DNA from: Bifidobacterium saguinibicoloris | GTDB lineage: Bacteria; Actinomycetota; Actinomycetes; Actinomycetales; Bifidobacteriaceae | Length of the DNA: 64,000 bases | Assembly: GCF_019331725.1 (NCBI RefSeq) | Contig: NZ_JAHBBF010000002.1 | Location: 124,001 to 188,000, forward strand | Direction of reading: 5' to 3' | Shown here: in pieces, positions 18,233-27,531 of the stretch | How positions within the stretch are numbered: the first letter of the stretch is position 1 | Layout: each line of letters begins with the position of its first letter | Notes under the pieces: model-generated | What the model was told of the DNA's origin: nothing | The model's input: the letters and a program-made list of their open reading frames with translations, nothing else | The model's database searches: none | Translations under genes and position numbers: made by a program

Positions 18233-21200
18233 TCACTGCTCCTTGCGCTGCTTGACGACGATGAGCACGATGACCGCGATCACGATGAGCACGACGGCCA
18301 CCGCGATGATGATGGCCACGTTGGAGCCGGTCTTGGACAGCTGCTGCTTGCCCGTGTCGGTCTTGTCGCTCTGTCCCGGCTGCGGCACGAGGGTGCCGTT
18401 GTCGGAGACGGTCACGTTGGCGGTGAGCTCGTAGTCGGTGCCGGCGATGGTGGCGACGCCCTTGACCTGGAAGCTGCCGGCCTTCGCGTACGCGGAGGCG
18501 GGAATCTCGTTCCAGGTGGCGGGTTCGCTGGTCACGGTGCCGTCGGACCACACGACCTTGACGGTCGTGGGCAGCTGCGGCGCCTTGCCCTTGCTCGTGG
18601 TGACGTCGACGATCTGCTCGACGCTCTTCACGGTGGCCTCGGTGACGGTCACGTGCGCGGTGACGGTGTAGACGTTGTCTGCCACGGTGGCGGTGCCGGT
18701 CACGTCGAACGTGCCGGCCTTGGCCAGCTGTTCGGTGGTGATGGTACTCCACGTGATGTCGGCGTCGGTGACGTCGTGGTTGCTCCACGTGACCTTGAGG
18801 GTCTTGGGCAGGCCGGGTTGCACGCCCACCTTGGTGGACACCTCGACATCCTTCGTGTCGACGGAGCTGACGGTGGCGGCCTTCACCACGACGGTGACGC
18901 TCACCGGCAGCTTGCTGGTCTTGGTGACGCCGTTGACGGTGTACGTGCCGCCCGTGCGGTCGTTCCACTTGTCCTTGCCGAAGGCGTCCCAGGTGATGTC
19001 CTCTTCGGTGTCCTTGCCGTTGTCGCTCCAGGAGACGGAGGCGGTCTTCGGGAAGGCGGGTTCCGTGCCGGAGTCGACGGTGATGGTCTTGTCGCCCTTC
19101 ACCGCGGCGGACGTGGCCTTGGCGCTGCGGATGGTGACCTTGACGCTCACGCCCTTGTCGTAGCCCTTGATCTCGCCCTTGACGGTGACGGTCTTGTCCT
19201 TGCCGGAGCGGTTGGAGAAGTCCACACCGTCGGTCTTCCACGTCACGGCGACCTGGCTGTCGTTGCCGTTGGAAAGCTTGGCGGTCAAGGTGGCCGGCAG
19301 GTTCGGCGTCTGGCCGGCGTCGACGGTCTTGTCCTCTGGCGCGGTGACGGATTCGATGGTCGCGGCGGTGACGGTGATCTTCACGGTCACCGTCTTATCC
19401 GGGTGTCCCTTGATCTCACCGTTCACCGTGACGGTATCGCCGGCCTTGTCGAACAGGTCCTTGAAGTTCTCCGGCTCGTTCCAAACGATGTCCTCGCTGG
19501 TGGTCTGGCCGTTGCTCCACGTGACGTTCGTCTTCGCGGGCAGCGTGGGCGGGACGCCTTCCGTGGTGGAGAAGTCGCCCGGGTTCTCGACGGATTCGAT
19601 GGTGGCGGCGTTGACGTGCACGGTGAACGTCACGTCCTCGTCCCAGCCGTCGACGCGTCCGGTGGCGTCCACGGTGTGCGCGGTGTGCGGCTTGTTCCAG
19701 CCTTCCGGCAGGGTGAGGGCGATGTTGTCACGCGTTTCGGTGATGCCGTCGTTCCATGTGACGATGGCCTTGCCGGTCACAGTGGGCGTCGGGTCGCCGT
19801 CCTTCACCGGGTCGACGGTGATGGTGTCCCAGGTGGCGGTGACACCGGTGATGACGCGGGCCTTCACGGTGACCTTGACGGTCACGGTGAGCTGGTTGCC
19901 GTCCTTGTCGAGGAGCGGGTCGCCGGTGGCGCGCGCGTTCACGGTGGTGTCGAGCACGGTGCCGGTCACGTCGAACGTGCCTTCGTTCGCGTACTTGGAG
20001 GCGTCGATGGTGCCCCAGTCCACGGTGTTGGTGGTGGTGGAGCCGTCGGTGTACTTGACCTTGGCGTTGATGTCGTCCAGCTTCGGCGCGGTGCCGGCGG
20101 TGGTCTCGACGGCGTCCTTGGTGGCGGTGGCGCTGTCCGCGGCCGGGGCGGTCACGGTGATGGGCAGCGTCACCGTGGTGGTCTTGTCTTCGGACGTCAC
20201 GGTACCAGTGGCCTCGAAGTTGCCGATTGTCGCGTAGTCCTTGGCATCGATGGCCTTCCAACCAACGGTGCCGTCGGTCGTGTCTCTGTTGGACCACGTG
20301 ACCTTGGCGGTCTTCGGCAGCTTGGAGGTCGGGTCAAGGCCTGCCGGCGTGCTCAGTGTGGCCGGGTCGACGGTTGCGCCGGTGATGGTCGCCTCGTTGA
20401 CGATGACCTTCAGTGTCACGGTGTCGTCATAGCCGGTCACCTTGCCGGTGAGCGTGATCTCGCCGCCCTTGCGGTTGTTCCAGATGTCCTTGGAGACTTC
20501 CGGCGTCCACGTCACGGCCACGTCCTTGGTCGTGTTGTTGTCAAACGTGGCCTTCACGGTCGTCTTCTGAATCTGCGGGTTCGGATCGGTACCGGATTCC
20601 ACGGTGATGTCAGCCGGGTTGGTAACGCTGGCAATCTTCGCGTCAACGACAGTAATCTTCAGTGTGACGGTCTTGCCAGCGACGGTGCCGGTGAACGTCT
20701 GATCGCCAATGGCATCGAACGTGGCATCGGCCGGGTTCTTGCCGGCATCCCACGTAATCGTCTCGTCGGATTCATCGCCGTTGGACCACGTCACATGGGC
20801 GGCCGTCGGCAGTCTCGTCGGCTTCGTGCCCTTGGTCACCGTGATGTCGGCAAGTGGGTTCACGGTCGTGACGGTTGCGGCCTCGACGGTCACATGCGCG
20901 GTGACGGTGGCCTTGGTGCCGGCGATGGCGCCGGTCAGGTCGTAGGTGCCGCCGTTGCGGTCCTTGTACTGGTCGCTGGTGGTCCAGGTGATGTCGGGTT
21001 CGGTCTCGTCGCCGTTGGACCAGACGATCTTGCCCTTGGTGGGCAGCTGCTTCGCCGGATCCGTACCGGACGGGGTGGTGACGTTCAGCAAGGTGGTGCC
21101 GTCGGCAAGCGTGGCGCTGGTGACGGTGGCCTCGGCCACGTTCAGCGTGAGCGTGACGTCCTGCTTCCAGCCGTCGACCTTGCCCTTGATGGTCACCTGA

Positions 21201-22279
21201 TGGGCCGTGCGGGGCTGGTTCCAATCATCCGGAACGGCATTCCACGTGACCGGGACCTGCGCGGTGGACTTGTCGTCGTACGTGGCGGTCACCGTAGTCG
21301 GCAGGTTGTCCGGCTTCTCGGTGCCGGAAAGCACATCCAGCGTGGCGCCCGAAACGCCGGTGATGGTCTTCGTGGCCGCGTTCGCCATGGCGACGTAGGC
21401 GCTAAAGCTCTTCGCATAGGAATCTATGTCCTCGACGTATCCGCTGAAGCCCCAAGAGGATGCCACATATTCCTGCACTACGGTCTTGTTGCCGTAGGAA
21501 TTATATGGAGCCGGAGATGTCGAATTGACGCCCAATCCGGTGATGTCGTACTCGAGATACGACATCGGACTGCTTCCGTAAGAATATTTGTTGGTCAGAG
21601 TGATGTAGTGTCCAGTCGCCTTGCCCTGTTCACCGCTCCAAACCGGGTTCTTGTCGTAATTGGTCTTCTCTTCATACCACATTTGCGCTGCGGCGGAAAA
21701 GCCCTTGGTAAACAATGCCGTCGGCCACGCAGCGTTCTCCGCCTCGCTGAATCGGTAGCTGCTGTGATAGTTCTGCCCATTGTTTCCGGCGTGATCAAGC
21801 TTTGTCGCAGAGAAGTTCGCGTTCGCCTGCCCGACAGCCATGAACGTGTCCGACACCTTATACGGCGTCAACGTCTTGTTGGCATCATCGCAGACACGCC
21901 CCTTGCCTGCGGCAAGATCCGTACGGCAAGGCTCATCCTTCAACGTCAGACGATACGCGTTGATGCTCTTAATCTGGTCAAGCGCATTCTGCATGTTGTC
22001 AAGGGTCGTGGCATCGCCCTTGGCACCAATGTTCTTGGTGGTCGGCAGCGCTGAATTCTTCAGAATGTTCGCCGCATCGGCTGCCGTCGCCTTCTCAGTG
22101 GCATCCGTCGCGTGCTCCGACTTCCAGATGAAGTAACCGTAGGACGACAGTTTCTCCGTCTTCGACAGGCTGGACCATGTGTCGGCCGCCTGCGCGGGGA
22201 GGGCGCTGAACAGCATGGCGGCGCTGGCGAGCGCGGCCACGATCCCTCCTCCGATGCGCTGTGCGAGTGTTCTCGACAT
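18233..22279 (-). CDS. large wall-anchored surface protein: CAP-like head plus 12 Ig-like repeats
   Basis: 1348 residues. Signal peptide residues 1-32 (cleavage after AQA). Residues ~33-300 resemble a CAP/SCP domain: NYHSSY, then AAQMWYEEKTNYDKN and TGHYITL in the family order, but the usual active-site pattern is not fully clear. Residues ~300-1290 hold twelve repeats of about 80 residues of the bacterial Ig-like (Big_4) type, each built on a core like VTWSNGD...ITW. The tail has LSKTG at 1314-1318, a hydrophobic stretch and KQRKEQ, a sortase-type anchor with Ser in place of Pro. Start ATG 22279 has GGGAG seven bases upstream; an upstream in-frame start at 22330 is less likely. Probably an adhesin or wall-modifying stalk protein. 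Confidence 0.85.
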   Translation of the reverse strand: MSRTLAQRIGGGIVAALASAAMLFSALPAQAADTWSSLSKTEKLSSYGYFIWKSEHATDATEKATAADAANILKNSALPTTKNIGAKGDATTLDNMQNALDQIKSINAYRLTLKDEPCRTDLAAGKGRVCDDANKTLTPYKVSDTFMAVGQANANFSATKLDHAGNNGQNYHSSYRFSEAENAAWPTALFTKGFSAAAQMWYEEKTNYDKNPVWSGEQGKATGHYITLTNKYSYGSSPMSYLEYDITGLGVNSTSPAPYNSYGNKTVVQEYVASSWGFSGYVEDIDSYAKSFSAYVAMANAATKTITGVSGATLDVLSGTEKPDNLPTTVTATYDDKSTAQVPVTWNAVPDDWNQPRTAHQVTIKGKVDGWKQDVTLTLNVAEATVTSATLADGTTLLNVTTPSGTDPAKQLPTKGKIVWSNGDETEPDITWTTSDQYKDRNGGTYDLTGAIAGTKATVTAHVTVEAATVTTVNPLADITVTKGTKPTRLPTAAHVTWSNGDESDETITWDAGKNPADATFDAIGDQTFTGTVAGKTVTLKITVVDAKIASVTNPADITVESGTDPNPQIQKTTVKATFDNNTTKDVAVTWTPEVSKDIWNNRKGGEITLTGKVTGYDDTVTLKVIVNEATITGATVDPATLSTPAGLDPTSKLPKTAKVTWSNRDTTDGTVGWKAIDAKDYATIGNFEATGTVTSEDKTTTVTLPITVTAPAADSATATKDAVETTAGTAPKLDDINAKVKYTDGSTTTNTVDWGTIDASKYANEGTFDVTGTVLDTTVNARATGDPLLDKDGNQLTVTVKVTVKARVITGVTATWDTITVDPVKDGDPTPTVTGKAIVTWNDGITETRDNIALTLPEGWNKPHTAHTVDATGRVDGWDEDVTFTVHVNAATIESVENPGDFSTTEGVPPTLPAKTNVTWSNGQTTSEDIVWNEPENFKDLFDKAGDTVTVNGEIKGHPDKTVTVKITVTAATIESVTAPEDKTVDAGQTPNLPATLTAKLSNGNDSQVAVTWKTDGVDFSNRSGKDKTVTVKGEIKGYDKGVSVKVTIRSAKATSAAVKGDKTITVDSGTEPAFPKTASVSWSDNGKDTEEDITWDAFGKDKWNDRTGGTYTVNGVTKTSKLPVSVTVVVKAATVSSVDTKDVEVSTKVGVQPGLPKTLKVTWSNHDVTDADITWSTITTEQLAKAGTFDVTGTATVADNVYTVTAHVTVTEATVKSVEQIVDVTTSKGKAPQLPTTVKVVWSDGTVTSEPATWNEIPASAYAKAGSFQVKGVATIAGTDYELTANVTVSDNGTLVPQPGQSDKTDTGKQQLSKTGSNVAIIIAVAVVLIVIAVIVLIVVKQRKEQ

Positions 22280-22345
22280 CCTTCTTCTCCCTACTGTGGG
22301 CTGTCGCGCGGACGTCCCGTGTTCGGGCATGGCTCCGCGCGTCCT

Positions 22346-22371
22346 TCCTATACAAGGTCATCAGTATAGGA
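22346..22371. promoter_or_regulatory. palindrome in the promoter region of the surface protein
   Basis: TCCTATAC-N10-GTATAGGA, perfect 8-base arms, 67 bases upstream of the surface-protein start. The minus strand reads TATACT within it, a possible -10 box, so a bound protein could control transcription. Confidence 0.5.
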
Positions 22372-22577
22372 GCCGCCCCCGAACTACGCCCCCGAACGGC
22401 GCACCCCCGAACGGCGCGGTTCCGCTGTTTCCATCACATCATCCGCACATCGGCCGCACTGCAACCGCACATTCCCGGACGCGACCGCACATCATCGCCA
22501 TACGGACGGCGGTCCGGCATCCGGCCGCCCGCAGCCATCCCGTACGATGGAACCAATCGCACACGAAGGGAACCTCG

Positions 22578-23225
22578 ATGACGAACGCATCGCACACCAC
22601 AGGGGACACGCCGGAACCACCCGCACCCGCCGCTTCCATCGCGTCCTCGCCTTCCACGACATCGTTGACGTCAACCACCGCACCCGACACGGCGACAGCC
22701 GGCGGCACCGACGCAATCGCCGACGCACCCACCGCCGCCGACCCTTGCGCATGGCGGCCGCTGCCGGCGCGCATCCGCACCGTATGGCTCGTGAACGAAG
22801 CCATCATCTGCACCGTCTGGCTGGCCGTCGTCGCCGCGTTCACCACTATCTGCATGGCGAACCACTGGTGGGGCTTCTGGACGCAGCTCACGGCCGGGCT
22901 CGCCACGGCCTACGCGGTGCTCGACCTCGTCACGCAGCCGTTGCAGTCGAAATACCTGTACGCGTTCACCCGGTTCCGTCTCGGCGAGCACGATCTCGCC
23001 ACACGCAAAGGCTGGCTGTTCCGCCGCTCCACCACCACGCCGTACAACCGCGTGCAGCATGTGGACACCCGGCAGAACCCGGTGCAGCGCCGGTTCGGCC
23101 TGACCACGGTGGTGGTGTACACCGCCGCCGACGAACATGAGATCGCCGCGCTCGACACGGCCGAGGCGGAGCGCATGGTCGCGCTGATCGCCGCCCGCGT
23201 GGCCTCGGCGAAGGAGGACCTGTGA
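22578..23225 (+). CDS. bacterial-PH-domain membrane protein (YdbS-like)
   Basis: 215 residues. A Thr/Ala/Pro-rich N-terminus of about 55 residues precedes two hydrophobic segments (residues ~70-120), followed by a bPH_2 (DUF304) domain recognisable by FRLGEHDLATRKGWLFRRSTTTPYNRVQHVDTRQNPVQRRFGLTTVVVYTAADE. In other Firmicutes and Actinobacteria YdbS and YdbT are encoded in pairs; the role is poorly known, with a reported link to resistance against antimicrobial peptides in B. subtilis relatives. The start ATG at 22578 has GAAGGGAA upstream. Its stop overlaps the next start (TGATG), so the two are translationally coupled. Confidence 0.82.
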   Translation: MTNASHTTGDTPEPPAPAASIASSPSTTSLTSTTAPDTATAGGTDAIADAPTAADPCAWRPLPARIRTVWLVNEAIICTVWLAVVAAFTTICMANHWWGFWTQLTAGLATAYAVLDLVTQPLQSKYLYAFTRFRLGEHDLATRKGWLFRRSTTTPYNRVQHVDTRQNPVQRRFGLTTVVVYTAADEHEIAALDTAEAERMVALIAARVASAKEDL

Positions 23226-24997
23226 TGGCGACGCCGCCCTACGACGCCCCCGCCGCCGATCCTTCCATCCCGGCATGGCGTCGCCTGCATCCGGCGGCGT
23301 TGATCGTGGGATTGGCCAAGTCGGTGCGCGGCACGGTCGGCTGGTTCGTCGCACTGCTGTTCCTGATGCGCCGGCACCTGTCCGCGCCGGTCATCGCACT
23401 GCTGTTCGTCGCGGCGATCGCGATATCGCTCGCCCTGCCGCTGGTCGACTGGCTCACCACACGCTACCGGTTGGAGGCGGACCGACTGTCGTTCCGGTCG
23501 GGACTGCTGTTCCGCAAGCAACGCACCATCGCCTACGGGGCGATCCACGCAATCAACAGCGTCAGCCCGTTCTATCTGCGCCCGTTCCACGTCATCAGCC
23601 TGAGCGTCTCGCCGGTCGGCGCCGACGCGGACATCAGGCTGCCGGCCGTGTCCGCGACGTTGCAGGACGAACTGGAGCGGCTGCGGGCGCAAGCGCACGA
23701 CCGCACGGACGCGGCCGCCGCGTCGTCGTCCATCCCCGAGACGACACGGACCGAGACGACGGCCGCGGAAGCGAGCGCAACCGGAACCTTGTCGGCGCAG
23801 GCGAAACCGTCGTCGGAGACGGCACCTTCCGCCGACGCCTTCCCCACCGCATCCGTCATCGACTCCCCCACCGCACCCGCATGCGCCGCACCCGCGACCC
23901 GCGTCTTCCGCGCATCCACGGCGGACATCCTGCTGTTCGCCGTCACGGACATCGGATTCCTGGCGGCCGCGCTCGTCGTATACGGCTTCGTGCAGCAAGT
24001 GCAGGACCTCCTGCCGGACGGCATGGTCGACGCCGCCGAACATGCGATCGGCGACGCCGTCATGCGGGGCGTGGCGTCCGGCGCGGTCGCGATCGCGCTG
24101 ATGGTCCTGACGTGCGTGCTGGCGCTGACGGCCGTGAGCATCGCCACGTCGCTGCTGCGGTTCCACGGGTTCGAAGTGTGGCGGCGCGGCGACGACCTGA
24201 TGGTGGTGCGCGGCCTGTTCACCCGCCGCACCACCACGATCCCCGTCGGCCGCATCCAGACGATCGTCGTCCGACGGTCGGCCCTGCGCCGGCCGTTGCG
24301 CCTCTGCTCCGTGCAGCTCGGGCTCAACGCCGCGTCCAACGACGGCGACGTCTCGTTCTCCGCCAACGTGCTGCCGGTCATCGGTCTACGACGCGTCGCG
24401 CCGACGCTGCGCGCGATGCTGCCGGAATGGGATTGGCCGTCCGACGTCGCCATGCGACGTACCGGCCGCGGCCTTGTCCGCTATTACGTGACGGTTCCGG
24501 CCGTCGCGACCCTCGCGGCGACGGCCGTCGTCGGCGTCGGCGCGACGGCCACGCACGCATGGCCGTGGTGGGCGGCCGTCATCCCGCTGGCCGCCGGACT
24601 GTGGTGGACGTCCTGCCGATGGCTGAAGGCGCGTACGGAAGGCTACGCGATCCTGCCGGACGCATCGGCCGCGGACGGACGCGTCGGAAACCGACATGTC
24701 ATGCCGCATCGCATCATGACGTCCGGCGCGCGCGGCTGGGGGCTGTTCACCCTGCTCACACGACGCGCACGCGTGCAGTCGGTGACGCGGTCGACCACGT
24801 TGTGGCGCGAACCGCGCGGCGTCGAAAGCCTGCGGATGTCGCTGTTCGTGATGCACGGCATCGACGAACTGCGACTGCGGTTCCTACGACGCAACGACGC
24901 GGACACGCTGGAACGCTGGTTCGAGGGCCGAAACGACGAAACGCTCCCCCTCCGTACGGAAGGGGAGCGTCCACACGCGGCTCGACGCGTCAGATGA
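23225..24997 (+). CDS. bacterial-PH-domain membrane protein (YdbT-like)
   Basis: 590 residues with three bPH_2 domains between pairs of membrane segments; the first is seen at TTRYRLEADRLSFRSGLLFRKQRTI, the second at FEVWRRGDDLMVVRGLFTRRTTTIP. A Thr/Ala/Ser/Pro-rich insert of ~70 residues follows the first domain and makes the protein longer than typical (~490). ATG 23225 overlaps the previous stop and has GGAGG seven bases upstream; a GTG at 23222 is the alternative. Odd: the final ~20 codons cross a hairpin at 24941-24970 and the stop lies in a duplicated copy of the leuD 3' end, so the C-terminus looks acquired. Confidence 0.82.
   Translation: MATPPYDAPAADPSIPAWRRLHPAALIVGLAKSVRGTVGWFVALLFLMRRHLSAPVIALLFVAAIAISLALPLVDWLTTRYRLEADRLSFRSGLLFRKQRTIAYGAIHAINSVSPFYLRPFHVISLSVSPVGADADIRLPAVSATLQDELERLRAQAHDRTDAAAASSSIPETTRTETTAAEASATGTLSAQAKPSSETAPSADAFPTASVIDSPTAPACAAPATRVFRASTADILLFAVTDIGFLAAALVVYGFVQQVQDLLPDGMVDAAEHAIGDAVMRGVASGAVAIALMVLTCVLALTAVSIATSLLRFHGFEVWRRGDDLMVVRGLFTRRTTTIPVGRIQTIVVRRSALRRPLRLCSVQLGLNAASNDGDVSFSANVLPVIGLRRVAPTLRAMLPEWDWPSDVAMRRTGRGLVRYYVTVPAVATLAATAVVGVGATATHAWPWWAAVIPLAAGLWWTSCRWLKARTEGYAILPDASAADGRVGNRHVMPHRIMTSGARGWGLFTLLTRRARVQSVTRSTTLWREPRGVESLRMSLFVMHGIDELRLRFLRRNDADTLERWFEGRNDETLPLRTEGERPHAARRVR
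24941..24970. terminator. hairpin inside the 3' end of the YdbT-like gene
   Basis: Near-perfect palindrome with arms ACGCTCCCCC / AGGGGAGCGT and a TCCGTACGGA core. Looks like a terminator between convergent genes, yet the open frame reads through it. Confidence 0.5.
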
Positions 24998-25076
24998 TGC
25001 CGCGATCGGCGCGGGCCCTGCCGGAAGCCCACCGGGCTTCCGCCGGCCGAACGCGTCAGATGATGCCGCGATCGGC
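24985..25076. repeat. duplicated 3' end of leuD
   Basis: A 26-base sequence at 25051-25076, which is the last codons and stop of leuD, is repeated perfectly at 24985-25010 in the same orientation, 66 bases away. The leuD terminator hairpin lies between the copies. The outer copy supplies the stop codon of the convergent YdbT-like gene. Confidence 0.9.
25022..25042 (-). terminator. terminator of leuCD
   Basis: CGGAAGCCC-ACC-GGGCTTCCG, 14 bases past the leuD stop. No T-run. Confidence 0.6.
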
Positions 25077-25742
25077 CAACGGGCCCGCCCAATCATCCTC
25101 GGGCTCACGGGCGGAGGCGACTGGCTCCTCCGGCAGGTGCTTCGCAGGCAGCGTCTTCGGCTTGAACGGGAACTTCTCGGCGCGCATCTTCTCGTACGCG
25201 GCGATGTCGTCCTCATGCTGGAGCGTCAGGTCGATGTCGTCATAGCCGTTCATCAGACGCCAACGGGTGTAGTCGTTCACCTCGAACGGCAGGGTCACGT
25301 CGCCGCAGGTGACCGTACGGTCCTCAAGGGAGACGGTCATCGGACGGCCCGGCTCCTCCTCCAGCAGCTTCCACAGCAGCTCGACGCTCTCCTGCGGCAT
25401 GATCGCCGCAAGCACGCCGTTCTTCGCGGTGTTGCCATAGAAGATGTCGGCGAAGCTCGGCGCGATGACCACACGGAAACCGTAATCGTGCAGCGCCCAC
25501 ACGGCGTGCTCGCGGGAGGAACCGATGCCGAACTCGGGGCCGGCCACGAGAATCTGGCCCTTCGCGTACTCCGGCTTGTTGAGCACGAAGTCGGGATCGC
25601 GGCGCCACGCGTAGAACAAGGCGTCGTCGAAACCCGTCTTGGTGACGCGCTTGAGGAACACTGCCGGGATGATCTGGTCGGTATCGACGTTGGAACGGCG
25701 CAGCGGCACGCCCACGCCGGTCAAAGTGGTGAGTTTTTCCAT
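25056..25742 (-). CDS. leuD: 3-isopropylmalate dehydratase small subunit
   Basis: Swivelling domain subunit of isopropylmalate isomerase, which converts 2- to 3-isopropylmalate in leucine synthesis together with LeuC. Seen: [18 protein letters not shown] near the N-terminus, [17 protein letters not shown] (substrate-binding loop), and [13 protein letters not shown]. 228 residues, normal. Starts 35 bases after leuC, clearly one operon. The tail sequence is the source of the duplicated segment seen downstream. Confidence 0.96.
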   Translation of the reverse strand: MEKLTTLTGVGVPLRRSNVDTDQIIPAVFLKRVTKTGFDDALFYAWRRDPDFVLNKPEYAKGQILVAGPEFGIGSSREHAVWALHDYGFRVVIAPSFADIFYGNTAKNGVLAAIMPQESVELLWKLLEEEPGRPMTVSLEDRTVTCGDVTLPFEVNDYTRWRLMNGYDDIDLTLQHEDDIAAYEKMRAEKFPFKPKTLPAKHLPEEPVASAREPEDDWAGPLADRGII

Positions 25743-25777
25743 GATGTTGAAATCCTTTGCGTCCTAACAGGTCCCGG

Positions 25778-27181
25778 TCACAGGTCGGCGGGGCTGGAGA
25801 TCGTGCCGCGGATGGCGGTGGCGGCGGCCACGGCCGGCGACGCCAGATGCGTGCGAGAACCCTTGCCCTGACGGCCCTCGAAGTTGCGGTTCGACGTCGA
25901 GATCGAACGCTCGTTCGGCACGAGCTTGTCCGGGTTCATGCCCAGGCACATCGAGCAGCCGGCGTTGCGCCATTCGGCGCCGAAGTCCTCGAACACCTTG
26001 TCGAGGCCCTCGCGCTCCGCCTCGAGGCGCACACGCGAGGAGGCGGGCACGACGAGCACGCGGTGGATGTTCTTCGCCTTGTGATGGCCCTTCATGATCG
26101 CGGCGGCCTGACGCAGGTCGTCGATGCGGCCGTTCGTGCAGGAGCCGATGAACACGGTGTCCACGGCGATGTCCTTGATGGGCATGCCGGGCTTCAGACC
26201 CATGTAGTTGATGGCGCGTTCCGCGGCGGCGCGCTTGGTGGCGTCGGCGATCTCCTCCGGCACCGGCACGTTCGCGGTGATCGGCAGGCCCTGGCCGGGG
26301 TTGGTGCCCCACGTGACGTACGGTCCGAGCTTGGTCGCGTCGATGTCCACCACCTTGTCGAACACGGCGTCGTCGTCGGTCTTCAGAGTCTTCCAGTATT
26401 CGACGGCCTTGTCCCACATCTCGCCCTCCGGCGCGTGCGGACGGCCCTTGAGGTATTCGAACGTGGTCTCGTCCGGGGCGATCATGCCGGCACGGGCGCC
26501 CGCCTCGATGGACATGTTGCACACGGTCATGCGCTCGTCCATCGTGAGGTTGCGGATCGCCTCGCCACGGTATTCGATGACATGCCCCTGGCCGCCGCCG
26601 GTGCCGATCTTCGCGATGATCGCGAGGATGATGTCCTTCGCGGTGGCGTCCTCCGGCAGCTTGCCGTTGACGTTGATGGCCATCGTCTTGAACGGCTTGA
26701 GGCTCAGCGTCTGCGTGGCCATCACATGCTCGACCTCGCTGGTGCCGATGCCGAACGCCAGCGCGCCGAACGCGCCGTGCGTGGACGTGTGCGAGTCGCC
26801 GCACACGATGGTCATGCCCGGCTGGGTGAGGCCCAGGATCGGGGCGAACGCGTGGACGATGCCCTGGTCGGCGTCGCCGAGCGGGTGCAGGCGCACGCCG
26901 AACTCCTTGCAGTTCTTCTCCAGCGTGCTCAGCTGCAGGGCGCTCGTCTTGTCCGGATTCGGACGGTCGATGTCCACCGTGGGCGTGTTGTGGTCCTCGG
27001 TGGCGATGAGCTGATCGACATGGCGCGGCTTGCGGCCGGCCAGACGCAGCCCCTCGAACGCCTGCGGGCTGGTGACCTCATGCATGAGCATCAGGTCGAT
27101 GTACAGCAGGTCGGGCGCCCCATCGCTGCCCTTCCGTACCAGATGATCGGCCCAGACCTTCTCGGCCAGTGTCGTTCCCAT
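25778..27181 (-). CDS. leuC: 3-isopropylmalate dehydratase large subunit
   Basis: Aconitase-family subunit carrying the [4Fe-4S] cluster for isopropylmalate isomerisation. Cluster cysteines are visible in [14 protein letters not shown] and in [10 protein letters not shown], and the catalytic region [28 protein letters not shown] is complete. 467 residues. I choose ATG 27181 because AGGAGGAA lies upstream; an earlier in-frame start at 27271 adds 30 residues not found in the family. First gene of leuCD, divergent from the IclR-type regulator. Confidence 0.96.
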   Translation of the reverse strand: MGTTLAEKVWADHLVRKGSDGAPDLLYIDLMLMHEVTSPQAFEGLRLAGRKPRHVDQLIATEDHNTPTVDIDRPNPDKTSALQLSTLEKNCKEFGVRLHPLGDADQGIVHAFAPILGLTQPGMTIVCGDSHTSTHGAFGALAFGIGTSEVEHVMATQTLSLKPFKTMAINVNGKLPEDATAKDIILAIIAKIGTGGGQGHVIEYRGEAIRNLTMDERMTVCNMSIEAGARAGMIAPDETTFEYLKGRPHAPEGEMWDKAVEYWKTLKTDDDAVFDKVVDIDATKLGPYVTWGTNPGQGLPITANVPVPEEIADATKRAAAERAINYMGLKPGMPIKDIAVDTVFIGSCTNGRIDDLRQAAAIMKGHHKAKNIHRVLVVPASSRVRLEAEREGLDKVFEDFGAEWRNAGCSMCLGMNPDKLVPNERSISTSNRNFEGRQGKGSRTHLASPAVAAATAIRGTISSPADL

Positions 27182-27494
27182 GGGAAATTCCTCCTGTTTT
27201 CTTGGCGCCAGGTATTGTGTTTGCGCCTTGTTCGTGGTATTAGCGTAGAGGCTCGGGTTGGGGGCGAGCATGCCCCGGCCGGATTATGAGATGTGGACGG
27301 GCGGCGCTTGGATTCGCTTGGAATCACGCCGAAACCGGCCGCGGCGGCACCCATGGCGGCGCCGTGACAGCGCGTGGTTCGGACGGGCTTCGAAGGAGGA
27401 TTCCGGGCCAGACAACGATGGGAACGCGCACATGTTCCACGAATCGGTCATCGTCCGGCGCACGGCGTTCGCCTCGTGGTAAACTGCCTTGATT
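27182..27494. other. leuC leader and divergent spacer
   Basis: About 310 bases between leuC and the regulator promoter. I see no convincing leucine-rich leader peptide or attenuator. The leuC promoter is not resolved; it may overlap the operator at 27498-27518. Confidence 0.4.
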
Positions 27495-27524
27495 TGCCAT
27501 TTCACTATGTGAGATGGTATAAAC
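27495..27524 (+). promoter_or_regulatory. promoter of the IclR-type regulator with embedded operator
   Basis: -35 TTGCCA (27495-27500), 18-base spacer, -10 TATAAA (27519-27524). The palindrome CCATYTCAC-N3-GTGARATGG at 27498-27518 fills the spacer. The -10 box ends only seven bases before the start codon, so the mRNA is predicted to be leaderless. Confidence 0.75.
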
Positions 27525-27531
27525 GGGAATC

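Noticed and set aside
22377-22423. Tandem CCCCCGAACGGCGC words as an operator cluster
   Set aside because: Only two or three imperfect copies in a GC-rich spacer; could be chance.
27182-27494. Leucine attenuator or leader peptide before leuC
   Set aside because: No short frame with a run of leucine codons next to a terminator fold was found.
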